8,744 nucleotides of DNA from CAZZKG01 sp964654825 (GCA_964654825.1 CAZZKG010000103.1:1-8744); one strand, 5' to 3'; positions 1 through 6,604 are shown, numbered from the stretch's first letter. The notes: generated by a model not told the origin, from the sequence alone. Made by a program: numbers and translations.

Positions 1-20
1 TAATTACATACGAGGCAGAT

Positions 21-479
21 GTGCTAAGCATAGAGCAACTCATCGATCTGTGGCGGGAAGCCGGCTACCGGCTCACACCCCAGAGGCTGGCCATCTTCAA
101 CGTTCTCTTCGGGAATGAGACCCACCCCACGGCAGATGACATCTATCAGAGCCTCATCGATGAGTATCCTTCCCTCTCCCGGAACACCGTATACACGACG
201 CTGGATCGTCTTTCGAAACTCCGGGAGATCCAGGAGCTGTTTATCGAGAGGAATGTCTCGCACTTTGATCCGGACATCATGCCGCACGCTCATGCCTCCT
301 GCCGATCGTGCGGAAAGCTCGATGACCTCGAGCTCAACCTGAGCAGCCCGGCAGCTGAACAGGTACGCAATCCCGTCGGCTTTAAGGTCGAGAAGTTTCA
401 GATACTGCTTTCAGGGCTCTGCCGGGAGTGCCGGGACAGGGAACAGAACCAGGGACAGGAGGATGCACCGGGTTCGTGA
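21..479 (+). CDS. perR: PerR-type Fur-family peroxide-responsive repressor
   Basis: This is a 152-residue Fur-superfamily DNA-binding metalloregulator, probably cytoplasmic and dimeric. The N-terminal winged helix covers about residues 1-80, with typical Fur text (GYRLTPQRLAI, HPTADDIY, SRNTVYTTLDRL). The C-terminal dimerisation domain holds two CxxC pairs, C94/C97 and C134/C137, for structural zinc. The regulatory metal ligands of Bacillus PerR (H37, D85, H91, H93, D104) correspond to H35, D83, H89, H91 and D102 here at a constant offset of two. This includes the Asp (Glu in Fur) associated with iron-catalysed histidine oxidation. It is therefore PerR rather than Fur or Zur, and the next gene, a peroxiredoxin, agrees. 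The start is GTG at 21, preceded by CGAGG at 11-15, and it places residue 1 where Fur proteins usually begin. The acidic, Gln-rich tail after C137 is not conserved in the family. The promoter lies mostly outside the window. Confidence 0.9.
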   Translation: MLSIEQLIDLWREAGYRLTPQRLAIFNVLFGNETHPTADDIYQSLIDEYPSLSRNTVYTTLDRLSKLREIQELFIERNVSHFDPDIMPHAHASCRSCGKLDDLELNLSSPAAEQVRNPVGFKVEKFQILLSGLCRECRDREQNQGQEDAPGS

Positions 480-556
480 GGACCGCAGGACAGCTGATTT
501 TTTGAATTGGAAACGAAACCAAACCACACAAAAAGAGAAGGGAAAGGAGACGCTCC

Positions 557-1141
557 ATGACGTCACTCGTACAGAAAAAGGCACCGGAATTTTCGGGACA
601 GGCGGTAATCAGCAGGGAGTTCAAGGAGATCAACCTATCGGATTACAAGGGTAAGTATACCGTGCTGGTGTTCTATCCGCTCGACTTCACGTTCGTATGC
701 CCCACTGAGCTCACGGCTTTCAGCGACAGGATCGACGATTTCAAGAAACTCGACGCTGAAGTCATCGGTATATCGGTGGACAGTCACTACACGCACCTCG
801 CGTGGATCGACACACCGAGGAAAGAGGGTGGGCTCGGGGAACTCAGATATCCGCTCCTCTCAGACCTCGACAAGAATATCGCCACGGACTTCGGCGTACT
901 GGCCGAAGGCGGTGTCGCACTGAGAGGCACGTTCATCATCGACCGTGAAGGCGTCGTAAAGAGCTGCATCGTCAACGACCTCAATGTCGGCCGGAATGTC
1001 GACGAGATCCTGAGGCTCATCCAGGCCTTCCAGTTCTCGGAAGAGCACGGGGAAGTCTGCCCCGCCAACTGGACACCGGGCGATAAGTCCATGGTTCCTG
1101 ATCCGGAGAAGTCGAAGGAGTATTTCAAAACGACGGGCTAA
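557..1141 (+). CDS. Typical 2-Cys peroxiredoxin (AhpC/Prx1 class)
   Basis: This 194-residue cytosolic thiol peroxidase reduces H2O2, organic hydroperoxides or peroxynitrite through a homodimer or decamer. The peroxidatic cysteine is C48 in DFTFVCPTE, the resolving cysteine is C168 in GEVCPANW, and R123 (ALRGTF) fits the catalytic Arg. A GGLG loop at 91-94 and a C-terminal Y189-F190 (KSKEYF) are both present. In Prx1-class enzymes that pair slows resolution and makes the enzyme prone to hyperoxidation, and the tail closely resembles animal peroxiredoxin 1. ATG at 557 follows AAAGGAGA with good spacing. It lies 77 bp after the PerR stop with no terminator between, so co-transcription and peroxide induction are likely, although I see no PerR box in the gap. 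An intrinsic terminator follows closely. Its reductant (thioredoxin or AhpF) is not encoded here. An extra cysteine, C137, is also present. Confidence 0.95.
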   Translation: MTSLVQKKAPEFSGQAVISREFKEINLSDYKGKYTVLVFYPLDFTFVCPTELTAFSDRIDDFKKLDAEVIGISVDSHYTHLAWIDTPRKEGGLGELRYPLLSDLDKNIATDFGVLAEGGVALRGTFIIDREGVVKSCIVNDLNVGRNVDEILRLIQAFQFSEEHGEVCPANWTPGDKSMVPDPEKSKEYFKTTG

Positions 1142-1156
1142 GACAGGACCTTTCCG

Positions 1157-1185
1157 GGGGGTCGATTCGTCGACCCCCTTTTTTT
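1157..1185 (+). terminator. Rho-independent terminator after the peroxiredoxin gene
   Basis: A perfect 9-bp stem is formed by GGGGGTCGA (1157-1165) and TCGACCCCC (1170-1178). It closes a TTCG tetraloop (1166-1169) and runs straight into seven T residues (1179-1185). It starts 15 bp after the peroxiredoxin stop and closes the perR-peroxiredoxin unit. On the minus strand there is no T-tract after the stem, so it should act only on plus-strand transcripts. Confidence 0.93.
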
Positions 1186-1315
1186 GTGGCGGATCAGGGA
1201 GAGGGTCCGCATTCCCCGGCACGTGAGGTACCCAATCCCGGGAGAGGTCACAGAAGCAGGAAGACGTTCATCCGGTTTACCGGTGAGTGATACGGTCGGA
1301 AAGTTGCGCGTTGTC

Positions 1316-2755
1316 TCATCTTGTGGGGAAGAGGCGGCAGGTGAGGACAGTCACTACCGTACCGATCGGGACGTACCAGGTCCAGGGGATATCGGTGAGA
1401 AAGAACACTGCGGTCATGGCGGCGATCCCGGTCACCATCCCCGCTCTGACCCCCCTGCCCCTACTGGGCACACCGGCTGTGACCAGGAGAAACGCCCCGA
1501 GGAGACTCCCGTAGGTAAAGGAGGCGATAGCGAGTCCCGTCTCGAGCACACCGCCCCAGTTTTGAGCGAGGAAGGAGACAAAGAGAAGGATGACACACCA
1601 TATAATCGTGAGGACTCGTCCGGCGGAAAGCTCGCGCTGATCGATCCATCGAGAGAGTTTCGATTCCTTCTTCCCCACGGGCAGTGCCGGCTTTAAAAAA
1701 TCACCATACGTCGATGAAGCGAGGGAGTTGAGTGAACTCGACAGGGTCGACACGGCAGATGCAAGAACAGCGGCCACGATGAGACCGCGGGCACCGGAGG
1801 GCACTTCGTTGACGATGAAAAACGGGAACACCTCGTCAGGTTTCCCGGTGAAGGGAAGAGCGGCATAATTCCGGTAGTAGGTGAAGAGCGCCAATCCGAT
1901 CAGGAGAAAGAGAGCGAATTGGAAAAATACGAATATACCGCTCGAGACGAGAGCTTTCTTCGCGCTTCTCAAATCCCTCGATGCCATCAGCCGTTGTACG
2001 ATGAGTTGATCGGTCCCGTGGGAGGCCATCGAGAGAAACGCCCCTCCGATGAGACCCGCCACAAGGGTGTAAGGATTCGACGAGAGGAGACTGAGGTCGA
2101 ACAGTTCGAGTTTCCCTCCAGCCGCCGCAACTGAGAGTATTTCCCCCGCTCCGCCGGGGATCAGGTCACAGAGAAGGAAAAGCGCGAAAACCGCCCCGCC
2201 GAGATAGACCACCAGCTGGATGAGATCGGTCCAGACGACGGCAATGAGCCCCCCCCGAAGCGTGTAGAGCAATGTCAGAACAGCGATAATGAAGATCGAC
2301 GGGAGAATTCCGATCCCGAGCACGACCGAAATGACGAGCGCACTCGCGTACAGCCTCACCCCATCAGCGAGAGTACGTGTTACGAGAAACACGGTCGATG
2401 CAAGCCTTCTCGTACCCTCCCCCAGCGAGACAGAGAGCAGCTCATAGGCTGTCCGGTAGCTCCCCCGGAAGTAACCGGGCAGGATGAGATACGCCACGAG
2501 CAACCTTCCGATGATGTACCCGGCGGCGAGCTGAATAAAACTCACATTACCAGCGAATGAAATGGCCGGGGCTCCAATGAAGGTGAGCGTACTCGTCTCA
2601 GTAGCCACTATGGAAGCGAGGATGGCTATCCAGGGAAGATTCCGGCCGCCGAGAAAATAGTCGTCCGGGCTTCTGCTCTTCCAGAAGAAGTTACCCGTGA
2701 CGGCGACCCCTACGAGGAAAACAAGCGCAAGAAAGATATCGAGAGGAGAGAGCAT
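1316..2755 (-). CDS. Sodium:solute symporter (SSS/SLC5 family)
   Basis: This 479-residue inner-membrane transporter should couple solute uptake to the sodium gradient. It has a dozen or more hydrophobic segments and the usual SSS landmarks: DDYFLGGRNLPW after the first membrane helix (31-42), RGGLIAVVWTDLIQ (167-180), the signature around HGTDQLIVQRLMASRD (246-261), and a Ser/Thr-rich helix (STLSSSLNSLASST, 336-349) where the family places Na+ ligands. The length is close to the compact bacterial members and about 13 helices are expected. The substrate cannot be named from sequence; sugars, monocarboxylates, amino acids and vitamins are all possible. ATG at 2755 is chosen because it begins just before the first helix, and any later start would cut that helix. 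No clear Shine-Dalgarno precedes it. The gene is divergent from the selenoprotein gene and points towards the peroxiredoxin gene, leaving 174 bp between their ends. Confidence 0.9.
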   Translation of the reverse strand: MLSPLDIFLALVFLVGVAVTGNFFWKSRSPDDYFLGGRNLPWIAILASIVATETSTLTFIGAPAISFAGNVSFIQLAAGYIIGRLLVAYLILPGYFRGSYRTAYELLSVSLGEGTRRLASTVFLVTRTLADGVRLYASALVISVVLGIGILPSIFIIAVLTLLYTLRGGLIAVVWTDLIQLVVYLGGAVFALFLLCDLIPGGAGEILSVAAAGGKLELFDLSLLSSNPYTLVAGLIGGAFLSMASHGTDQLIVQRLMASRDLRSAKKALVSSGIFVFFQFALFLLIGLALFTYYRNYAALPFTGKPDEVFPFFIVNEVPSGARGLIVAAVLASAVSTLSSSLNSLASSTYGDFLKPALPVGKKESKLSRWIDQRELSAGRVLTIIWCVILLFVSFLAQNWGGVLETGLAIASFTYGSLLGAFLLVTAGVPSRGRGVRAGMVTGIAAMTAVFFLTDIPWTWYVPIGTVVTVLTCRLFPTR

Positions 2756-2758
2756 GGG

Positions 2759-2790
2759 ATAACAGAAATGAAAATGAGGGCTTTTGTCAA
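2759..2790 (-). promoter_or_regulatory. Possible promoter for the first symporter gene
   Basis: On the minus strand a perfect -35 word, TTGACA, lies at 2790-2785. The best nearby -10 candidate is TGTTAT at 2764-2759, but the spacer is then 20 bp, longer than ideal. If used, transcription would start at about the first codon (2755), giving a leaderless or nearly leaderless message, which fits the missing Shine-Dalgarno. The -10 assignment is weak. Confidence 0.3.
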
Positions 2791-2813
2791 CCAGGATGTC
2801 TTAGAACACGGAA

Positions 2814-2849
2814 GTCACCGCCACCTCACATGCCGGTCCGGTAGGTGAC
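2814..2849. repeat. Inverted repeat between the two divergent promoters
   Basis: GTCACC (2814-2819) pairs with GGTGAC (2844-2849). An overlapping alternative pairs CACCT (2822-2826) with AGGTG (2843-2847). The interior holds a CCGGTCCGG core (2833-2841). The element sits just upstream of the selenoprotein -35 and upstream of the symporter -35, so it may be an operator or only a short chance hairpin. Confidence 0.3.
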
Positions 2850-2852
2850 GAG

Positions 2853-2881
2853 TTGATATGTGACTTTCGGATTACTAATAT
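2853..2881 (+). promoter_or_regulatory. Sigma70-type promoter for the selenoprotein gene
   Basis: A -35 box TTGATA (2853-2858) is separated by exactly 17 bp from a -10 box TAATAT (2876-2881). The predicted start is near 2888, giving a leader of about 44 nt that ends in a ribosome-binding site AAGGGA (2921-2926) ahead of ATG 2932. The -35 matches consensus at 5 of 6 positions and the -10 at 4 of 6. Confidence 0.5.
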
Positions 2882-2931
2882 CTGAGAGATGGACATTTAT
2901 TTTGCTTTCCCCCTGGTGATAAGGGATTTTC

Positions 2932-5055
2932 ATGGCTGCATCGAGAGGTTCACCCGGGCTCATCATCCTGACTCTTTCTATAATCTTTCTCCTGCCCGTT
3001 TCTCTCAGAAGTGATGATCGGGTGCAGTACATCAGCCGCCATGACCCTCCCAATTTCGGTGAACTCCTCGATGTGGAACTCACGGGAGACACTGCCTTTG
3101 TAAGCGCAGTCGCGGGTCTTGCGATCTACGACATGAGGATCCCTTCTATTCCGACACTCGTCGGAATCCTCAGGCCCGAGATCAGATTCGGGCGGTTTTA
3201 CCAAACTGCGGTCGGAAATGGACACGCATACGGCGCTAGTCGTTTCGAAGGAATCCTCATCGTCGATCTGGCGGATCCGACAGACCCTGTGCTCGCTAGT
3301 CAGTACAAAGTGAATGGTGTCGCATACGAAGGAGTGACTCTCGTTGACACCCTCCTGTATGCCGCCGCCCGTGAAAACGGTATTGAGATCTTCGACGCTT
3401 CCGACCCTGACACCCTCATCCCGGTAGGATCTATCGATAATCTCGAAGCCTCCTGGAGAGTGGTTGTCGATGGTCCCTGGGCTTACGTTGCGGACGGTGG
3501 GGGCGGAATAAAGGTCATAGATGTTTCTGATCCCGCTGCTCCCGCTCTGGCCGGCAGCCTTTCAACCAGCAGCGCCGCCGTCGATATTTCCCTGATGGGA
3601 GACATCGCGTATCTCGCTGTCGGCGGCTCAGGAATGGATGTTGTCGATATTTCATCACCGACATCACCGGTTTTTCTCTCGAATTTCGACACGCCCGGTC
3701 TGACAAGCGGTGTGGCTGTCCGGGACAGTCTTGCCTTCCTGTCAGACTGGGAGGGGATAGAGGTCGTTCGTATATCTGATCCCGCCAATCCGGCACTCGC
3801 TGGCTGGGAAGATACACCAATTCGTGCGATGGGTATAGGAGCGAGGGGCCTTTACGCATTCGTCGCTGACTGGATGACCTTCAACGTCTACAGATACGGA
3901 CCAACGGATGATCCGGACATTCACCTTCCCCATACTGACATAAACCTCGGAGACGTCGAGGTTGGGGAGAGCGTCGACACCACAGCGATTGTTTCCAATA
4001 CAGGGGGAGGACTCCTCACCGTCTCTGAGATCTCCTCCGGGAACCCTGATTTTGAGATCGAACCGGATTCTTTTACGATCACCCCCTCCGATTCGCAGAT
4101 TCTCCTCATTAGCTTCCACAGAAATTACGAAAGTTCGACAAATACCATTTTTACAATCTCGAGCGATGATCCGGACGAAGAGACGAGACGTCTGACCGTC
4201 GAGATCACCGACTCGAACCAGCTGCAGGAGGGAGAATTAGCCCCCGATTTTACCCTGAATGATCTCGGCGGCGTACCACATACTCTCTCCGATTATCAGG
4301 GACAGGTCGTAGTTCTTCCCTTTTTTACTTCGTGGTGACCCGTGTGTGGTCCGGAGTTTTCGGACCTCGAGACTTCAATCTGGCAGGTGTACCAGGATGA
4401 AGACATGGTAATCCTCGGAGTGAATGTAGCGGAAGAATTTGATGTTGTTGAGAATTTTGTCGAAACCTTCGGCATTACATTCCCTGTTCTCCTGGATGAG
4501 ACAGGAGAGGTTTACTTCACATACACAAACAGTGGACTATCTCCCTTCCCTCTCGATTACGTCATCGACCAGGACGGAGTAATTCGATACATCGCGACCG
4601 AATACAATCCCGAAGATATCATACAGGTCGTAGAGGAGCTCCTTGGTCTCGCCCCACCACCGCCTTTAACCATATACTGTCTTCCGTTGAAATCCACCTA
4701 TCCCGAGGGAGGATATCTCTCCTTCGAAATCACCGCCATCAATAACACGGGCTCCGAAATAGCAGAGGATAGCTATGAACTCAGAGCCGAATATTTCGGC
4801 GAGACGTCGTGCAGCGCGCTCATCGAGCCGGTTTTCACGCAGATACTTACACCCGGACCTGCCCTTTTCCCCGGTCAATCGATACTCCGCTTCGATGTCG
4901 GTCCGATCCCGGAGGGGGTGCGTGAACTTAATCCGATCGCAACGAGAATTTCAAGTTTTCTGATGGAACCCGAACCACAACTGACCGATGTGTGCTGCTT
5001 CTCCTGGCGGGCGGTTTCCTACCCGACAAAGATAATTCCCTCCCTGCAACCCTGA
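2932..5055 (+). CDS. Secreted multidomain selenoprotein: LVIVD propeller + ASH-like domain + TlpA-type redoxin (UxxC)
   Basis: I read this as one 707-residue protein with selenocysteine at residue 469, encoded by the in-frame TGA at 4336-4338. A signal peptide spans about residues 1-27 (hydrophobic 8-24), so the protein should be periplasmic or surface-exposed. Residues about 40-322 hold LVIVD-type beta-propeller repeats (DLADPTDPVL, DVSDPAAPALAG, DISSPTSPVFLS, RISDPANPALAG). Residues about 328-427 resemble an ASH/HYDIN-like beta-sandwich (INLGDVEVGES, SNTGGG). Residues about 432-573 are a TlpA/ResA/AhpC-TSA fold: APDFTLNDLGG, LSDYQGQVVVLPFF, then W468-U469-P470-V471-C472, a probable cis-Pro at 540 and YVIDQDGVIRY. 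Residues about 575-707 look Ig-like and include C583, C627, C688 and C689. ATG 2932 has AAGGGA upstream. The redoxin's likely role is thiol-disulfide or peroxide chemistry outside the cytoplasm; its substrate is unknown. Two separate genes or a pseudogene are less likely, because the frame is intact on both sides of a single TGA. Confidence 0.85.
4336..4338 (+). other. In-frame UGA read as selenocysteine (Sec469)
   Basis: The reading frame runs TCG-TGG-TGA-CCC-GTG-TGT, giving S-W-U-P-V-C. TlpA-like redoxins have Trp-Cys-x-x-Cys at this point, so TGA replaces precisely the reactive N-terminal cysteine while the second cysteine, C472, is kept. The frame continues open for another 238 codons of recognisable redoxin sequence. 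TGA is the true terminator of the regulator, the first symporter, the sulfatase-like gene and this gene itself, which argues against a reassigned code. Confidence 0.85.
4346..4368 (+). promoter_or_regulatory. Putative bacterial SECIS element
   Basis: Directly after the UGA, GGTCCG (4348-4353) pairs perfectly with CGGACC (4361-4366) around the 7-nt loop GAGTTTT (4354-4360). One further G-C pair (4346/4368) follows below a T-T mismatch. The loop begins with G and contains G-U, and its first base is the 16th nucleotide after the UGA. As I recall the bacterial consensus, a G is required in the first two loop positions and the spacing is about 16-37 nt, so this fits at the short end. It would recruit SelB with Sec-tRNA. 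It lies inside the coding frame, as bacterial SECIS elements do. Confidence 0.75.
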
Positions 5056-5077
5056 TGGAACAGGCAGGATGTTCCAT
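5055..5077 (+). terminator. Hairpin at the end of the selenoprotein gene, possible weak terminator
   Basis: ATGGAACA (5055-5062) pairs with TGTTCCAT (5070-5077) around a 7-nt loop, beginning at the last base of the stop codon. It is an 8-bp stem but lacks a following T-tract (TCCACATT follows). It could be a weak terminator, a 3'-end stabiliser or a Rho-assisted site. Confidence 0.35.
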
Positions 5078-5083
5078 TCCACA

Positions 5084-5112
5084 TTGACAGGGTAACACAA
5101 AAGTGATATCAT
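5084..5112 (+). promoter_or_regulatory. Near-consensus sigma70 promoter for the sulfatase-like gene
   Basis: A perfect TTGACA (5084-5089), a 17-bp spacer and TATCAT (5107-5112, 5 of 6 matches) make this the best promoter in the window. The expected start is near 5119, leaving a leader of about 80 nt before the gene. It shows that the hydrolase gene has its own promoter rather than depending on read-through from the selenoprotein gene. Confidence 0.7.
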
Positions 5113-5139
5113 GAATGACGTGAGCTGTCAATTACCCTG
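5084..5139. repeat. Inverted repeat overlapping the hydrolase promoter
   Basis: CAGGGTAA (5088-5095), overlapping the end of the -35 box, is the exact inverse of TTACCCTG (5132-5139). TTGACAG (5084-5090) is likewise the inverse of CTGTCAA (5125-5131). The two right-hand blocks occur in swapped order, so the pairings are mutually exclusive. The CAGGGTAA arms are 44 bp apart, about four helical turns, and flank the predicted transcription start, as an operator pair might. Confidence 0.4.
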
Positions 5140-5197
5140 ACCGACGAGAGCTGCTTTCGTACCGGGTCGCTTGTCCTGTTAGAGAGGAACACGCTAC

Positions 5198-6604
5198 TTG
5201 AGACCACGAAACATGAAATCTGTACTGACAATCACCATCATGCTGTTAGCTGCGTCATGCAACGGGAAACCGAAGGACCCGAACATTATACTCATCATGG
5301 TCGATACGCTTCGGGCGGATCATCTCTCCTGCTATAGAGCAGAGACTGTGGAGACACCCGGGATCGATGCGGTCGCAAGCGAGGGATTCCTGTTTACGAA
5401 TGTCCATGCTGCGGCGACGACGACGCTGGCCTCGACGAGTTCGCTCATGACATCTTTGTATCCCAGGTCGCACGGAGCTGCAAGTAACGGCTTCCATCTG
5501 GACGGTTCGGTGCGCACCCTCGCCGAGGAACTTCGGAGCAAAGGATACAACACGGCCGCCTTCGTTGCGTCATTCGCCCTCCACTCGAGCACCGGTATCA
5601 ATCAGGGATTCACCTACTTCGACGACAGATTCAGTAAAACCGACCAAAGCCCGCTGGTTTACAGACCGGCTGGAGACGTCAACTCCGCCGTTCACAACTG
5701 GCTCGCAACAGACCCTGAAGAACCGGTCTTTCTCTTCGTACACTACTTCGATCCACATCCCCCTTACACTCCCCCGGCAGACTTACAGAAACCGGTGGAT
5801 GACGACGCCGCTGCACAGATCACCGGCTCCTGGGATGACCTGATAGCGCTCAAGAACTATCTTGCCGATGGCGGTGAAGTGGACGCTCGTCTCGAGCGGA
5901 TGCACGATCTGTATGAAGCCGAAGTCAGGTACACGGATCGCGAGTTCGGTAGACTGATCGATCTCCTCGGGAGAAAAGGTCTCCTGGAACACTCACTACT
6001 CATCATCACAGCAGACCACGGAGAGACATTCTGGGAACATCCCGAAATGGGTGAGTACCTCGATCACGGATTCATGGTGTATGAAACAACGACCAATATT
6101 CCGCTCATCATGAAATGGCCGGGCGTGATCCCGCATGGGAGAGGTGACACTTTCCTGAGCAATATCGACATTGCCCCGACCATCCTCGAGCTCACAGGGA
6201 AGCCTGTCCCGGAGGGATTCTCGGGACGGAGTTTCGCGAGATTGTTCCGAGAGGATGGGATCGCTGACGAACCTGTTTTCTCCGAGGCAACCAAGCCTCA
6301 CGGCGAGATAGAAAGCGCAGGTGTTTTCGCCAACGACCTGAAAGCGAAGTGCGTGTATCTTGACGGTTGGAAATACATCTGGGTACCACACATGGATAAC
6401 CACGAAGAACTCTACGACATCAGAAACGACCCGACCGAGATGATAAATGCCCTCGAGGATTCCGGGTCCGTAGAGACGGCCGAGAAAATGAGAACCATGC
6501 TCCGCCGGTGGTCACTAGATGTCTCGGATATCGCGAGGAATCGGCAGTATGAAGTCGACGAGGAGACGCGGGAAAAACTAAAAGCTCTCGGATACACCCG
6601 ATGA
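5198..6604 (+). CDS. Sulfatase-fold lipoprotein hydrolase with Thr nucleophile (alkaline phosphatase superfamily)
   Basis: This 468-residue exported metal-dependent hydrolase has a lipoprotein-like signal ending LLAASC (C21), so it is probably anchored to a membrane facing the periplasm or surface. Alkaline-phosphatase-superfamily landmarks are MVDTLRADHL (metal ligand D36), HYFDPHPPY (182-190), TADHGE (D273, H274) and LDHG (H290). NIDIAPTILELTGKPVPEG follows, then the typical tail ELYDIRNDP and final LKALGY. The nucleophile segment reads T76-L-A-S-T-S-S-L-M-T-S-L-Y-P, ending in S-H-G. Classical sulfatases have C/S-x-P-x-R there, matured to formylglycine. Thr suggests a phosphodiesterase, phosphonate or phospho-transfer type rather than a true sulfatase; this is inference. 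TTG 5198 has AGAGAGGA upstream. ATG 5213 (residue 6) gives an equally good signal peptide but a poor ribosome-binding site. Its last 27 bp overlap the opposing symporter gene. Confidence 0.88.
   Translation: MRPRNMKSVLTITIMLLAASCNGKPKDPNIILIMVDTLRADHLSCYRAETVETPGIDAVASEGFLFTNVHAAATTTLASTSSLMTSLYPRSHGAASNGFHLDGSVRTLAEELRSKGYNTAAFVASFALHSSTGINQGFTYFDDRFSKTDQSPLVYRPAGDVNSAVHNWLATDPEEPVFLFVHYFDPHPPYTPPADLQKPVDDDAAAQITGSWDDLIALKNYLADGGEVDARLERMHDLYEAEVRYTDREFGRLIDLLGRKGLLEHSLLIITADHGETFWEHPEMGEYLDHGFMVYETTTNIPLIMKWPGVIPHGRGDTFLSNIDIAPTILELTGKPVPEGFSGRSFARLFREDGIADEPVFSEATKPHGEIESAGVFANDLKAKCVYLDGWKYIWVPHMDNHEELYDIRNDPTEMINALEDSGSVETAEKMRTMLRRWSLDVSDIARNRQYEVDEETREKLKALGYTR

Noticed and set aside
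480..556. PerR box or independent promoter between the regulator and peroxiredoxin genes
   Set aside because: I could not find a TTATAAT-type palindrome or a paired -35/-10 here. Co-transcription from upstream of the window is simpler.
463..654. Small plus-strand open frame overlapping the end of perR and the start of the peroxiredoxin gene
   Set aside because: It overlaps two clear genes in another frame, has no family resemblance and has a low-complexity composition.
1189..1210. GCGGA/TCCGC hairpin as a terminator for the first symporter
   Set aside because: It has only a 5-bp stem with a 12-nt loop and no T-tract on the minus strand.
1184..1696. A 170-codon plus-strand frame, and others opposite the symporter genes (for example 7952-8476)
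   Set aside because: They are antisense to well-supported SSS genes, rich in charged and Pro/Gly residues, and show no recognisable domain.
4336..4338. TGA as a tryptophan or glycine codon under an alternative genetic code
   Set aside because: TGA ends at least four complete genes here at their family-typical lengths, and no other in-frame TGA occurs. The Cys-aligned position favours selenocysteine.
4342..5055. A separate gene starting at GTG 4342
   Set aside because: There is no ribosome-binding site, it would begin inside the redoxin active site, and it is in the same frame as the upstream part with only TGA-CCC between. One UGA-recoded gene explains both halves.
2932..5055. Pseudogene or nonsense mutation
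   Set aside because: A random stop would be unlikely to hit the one redox-active Cys codon, have a SECIS-like hairpin next to it and leave the rest of the frame undamaged.
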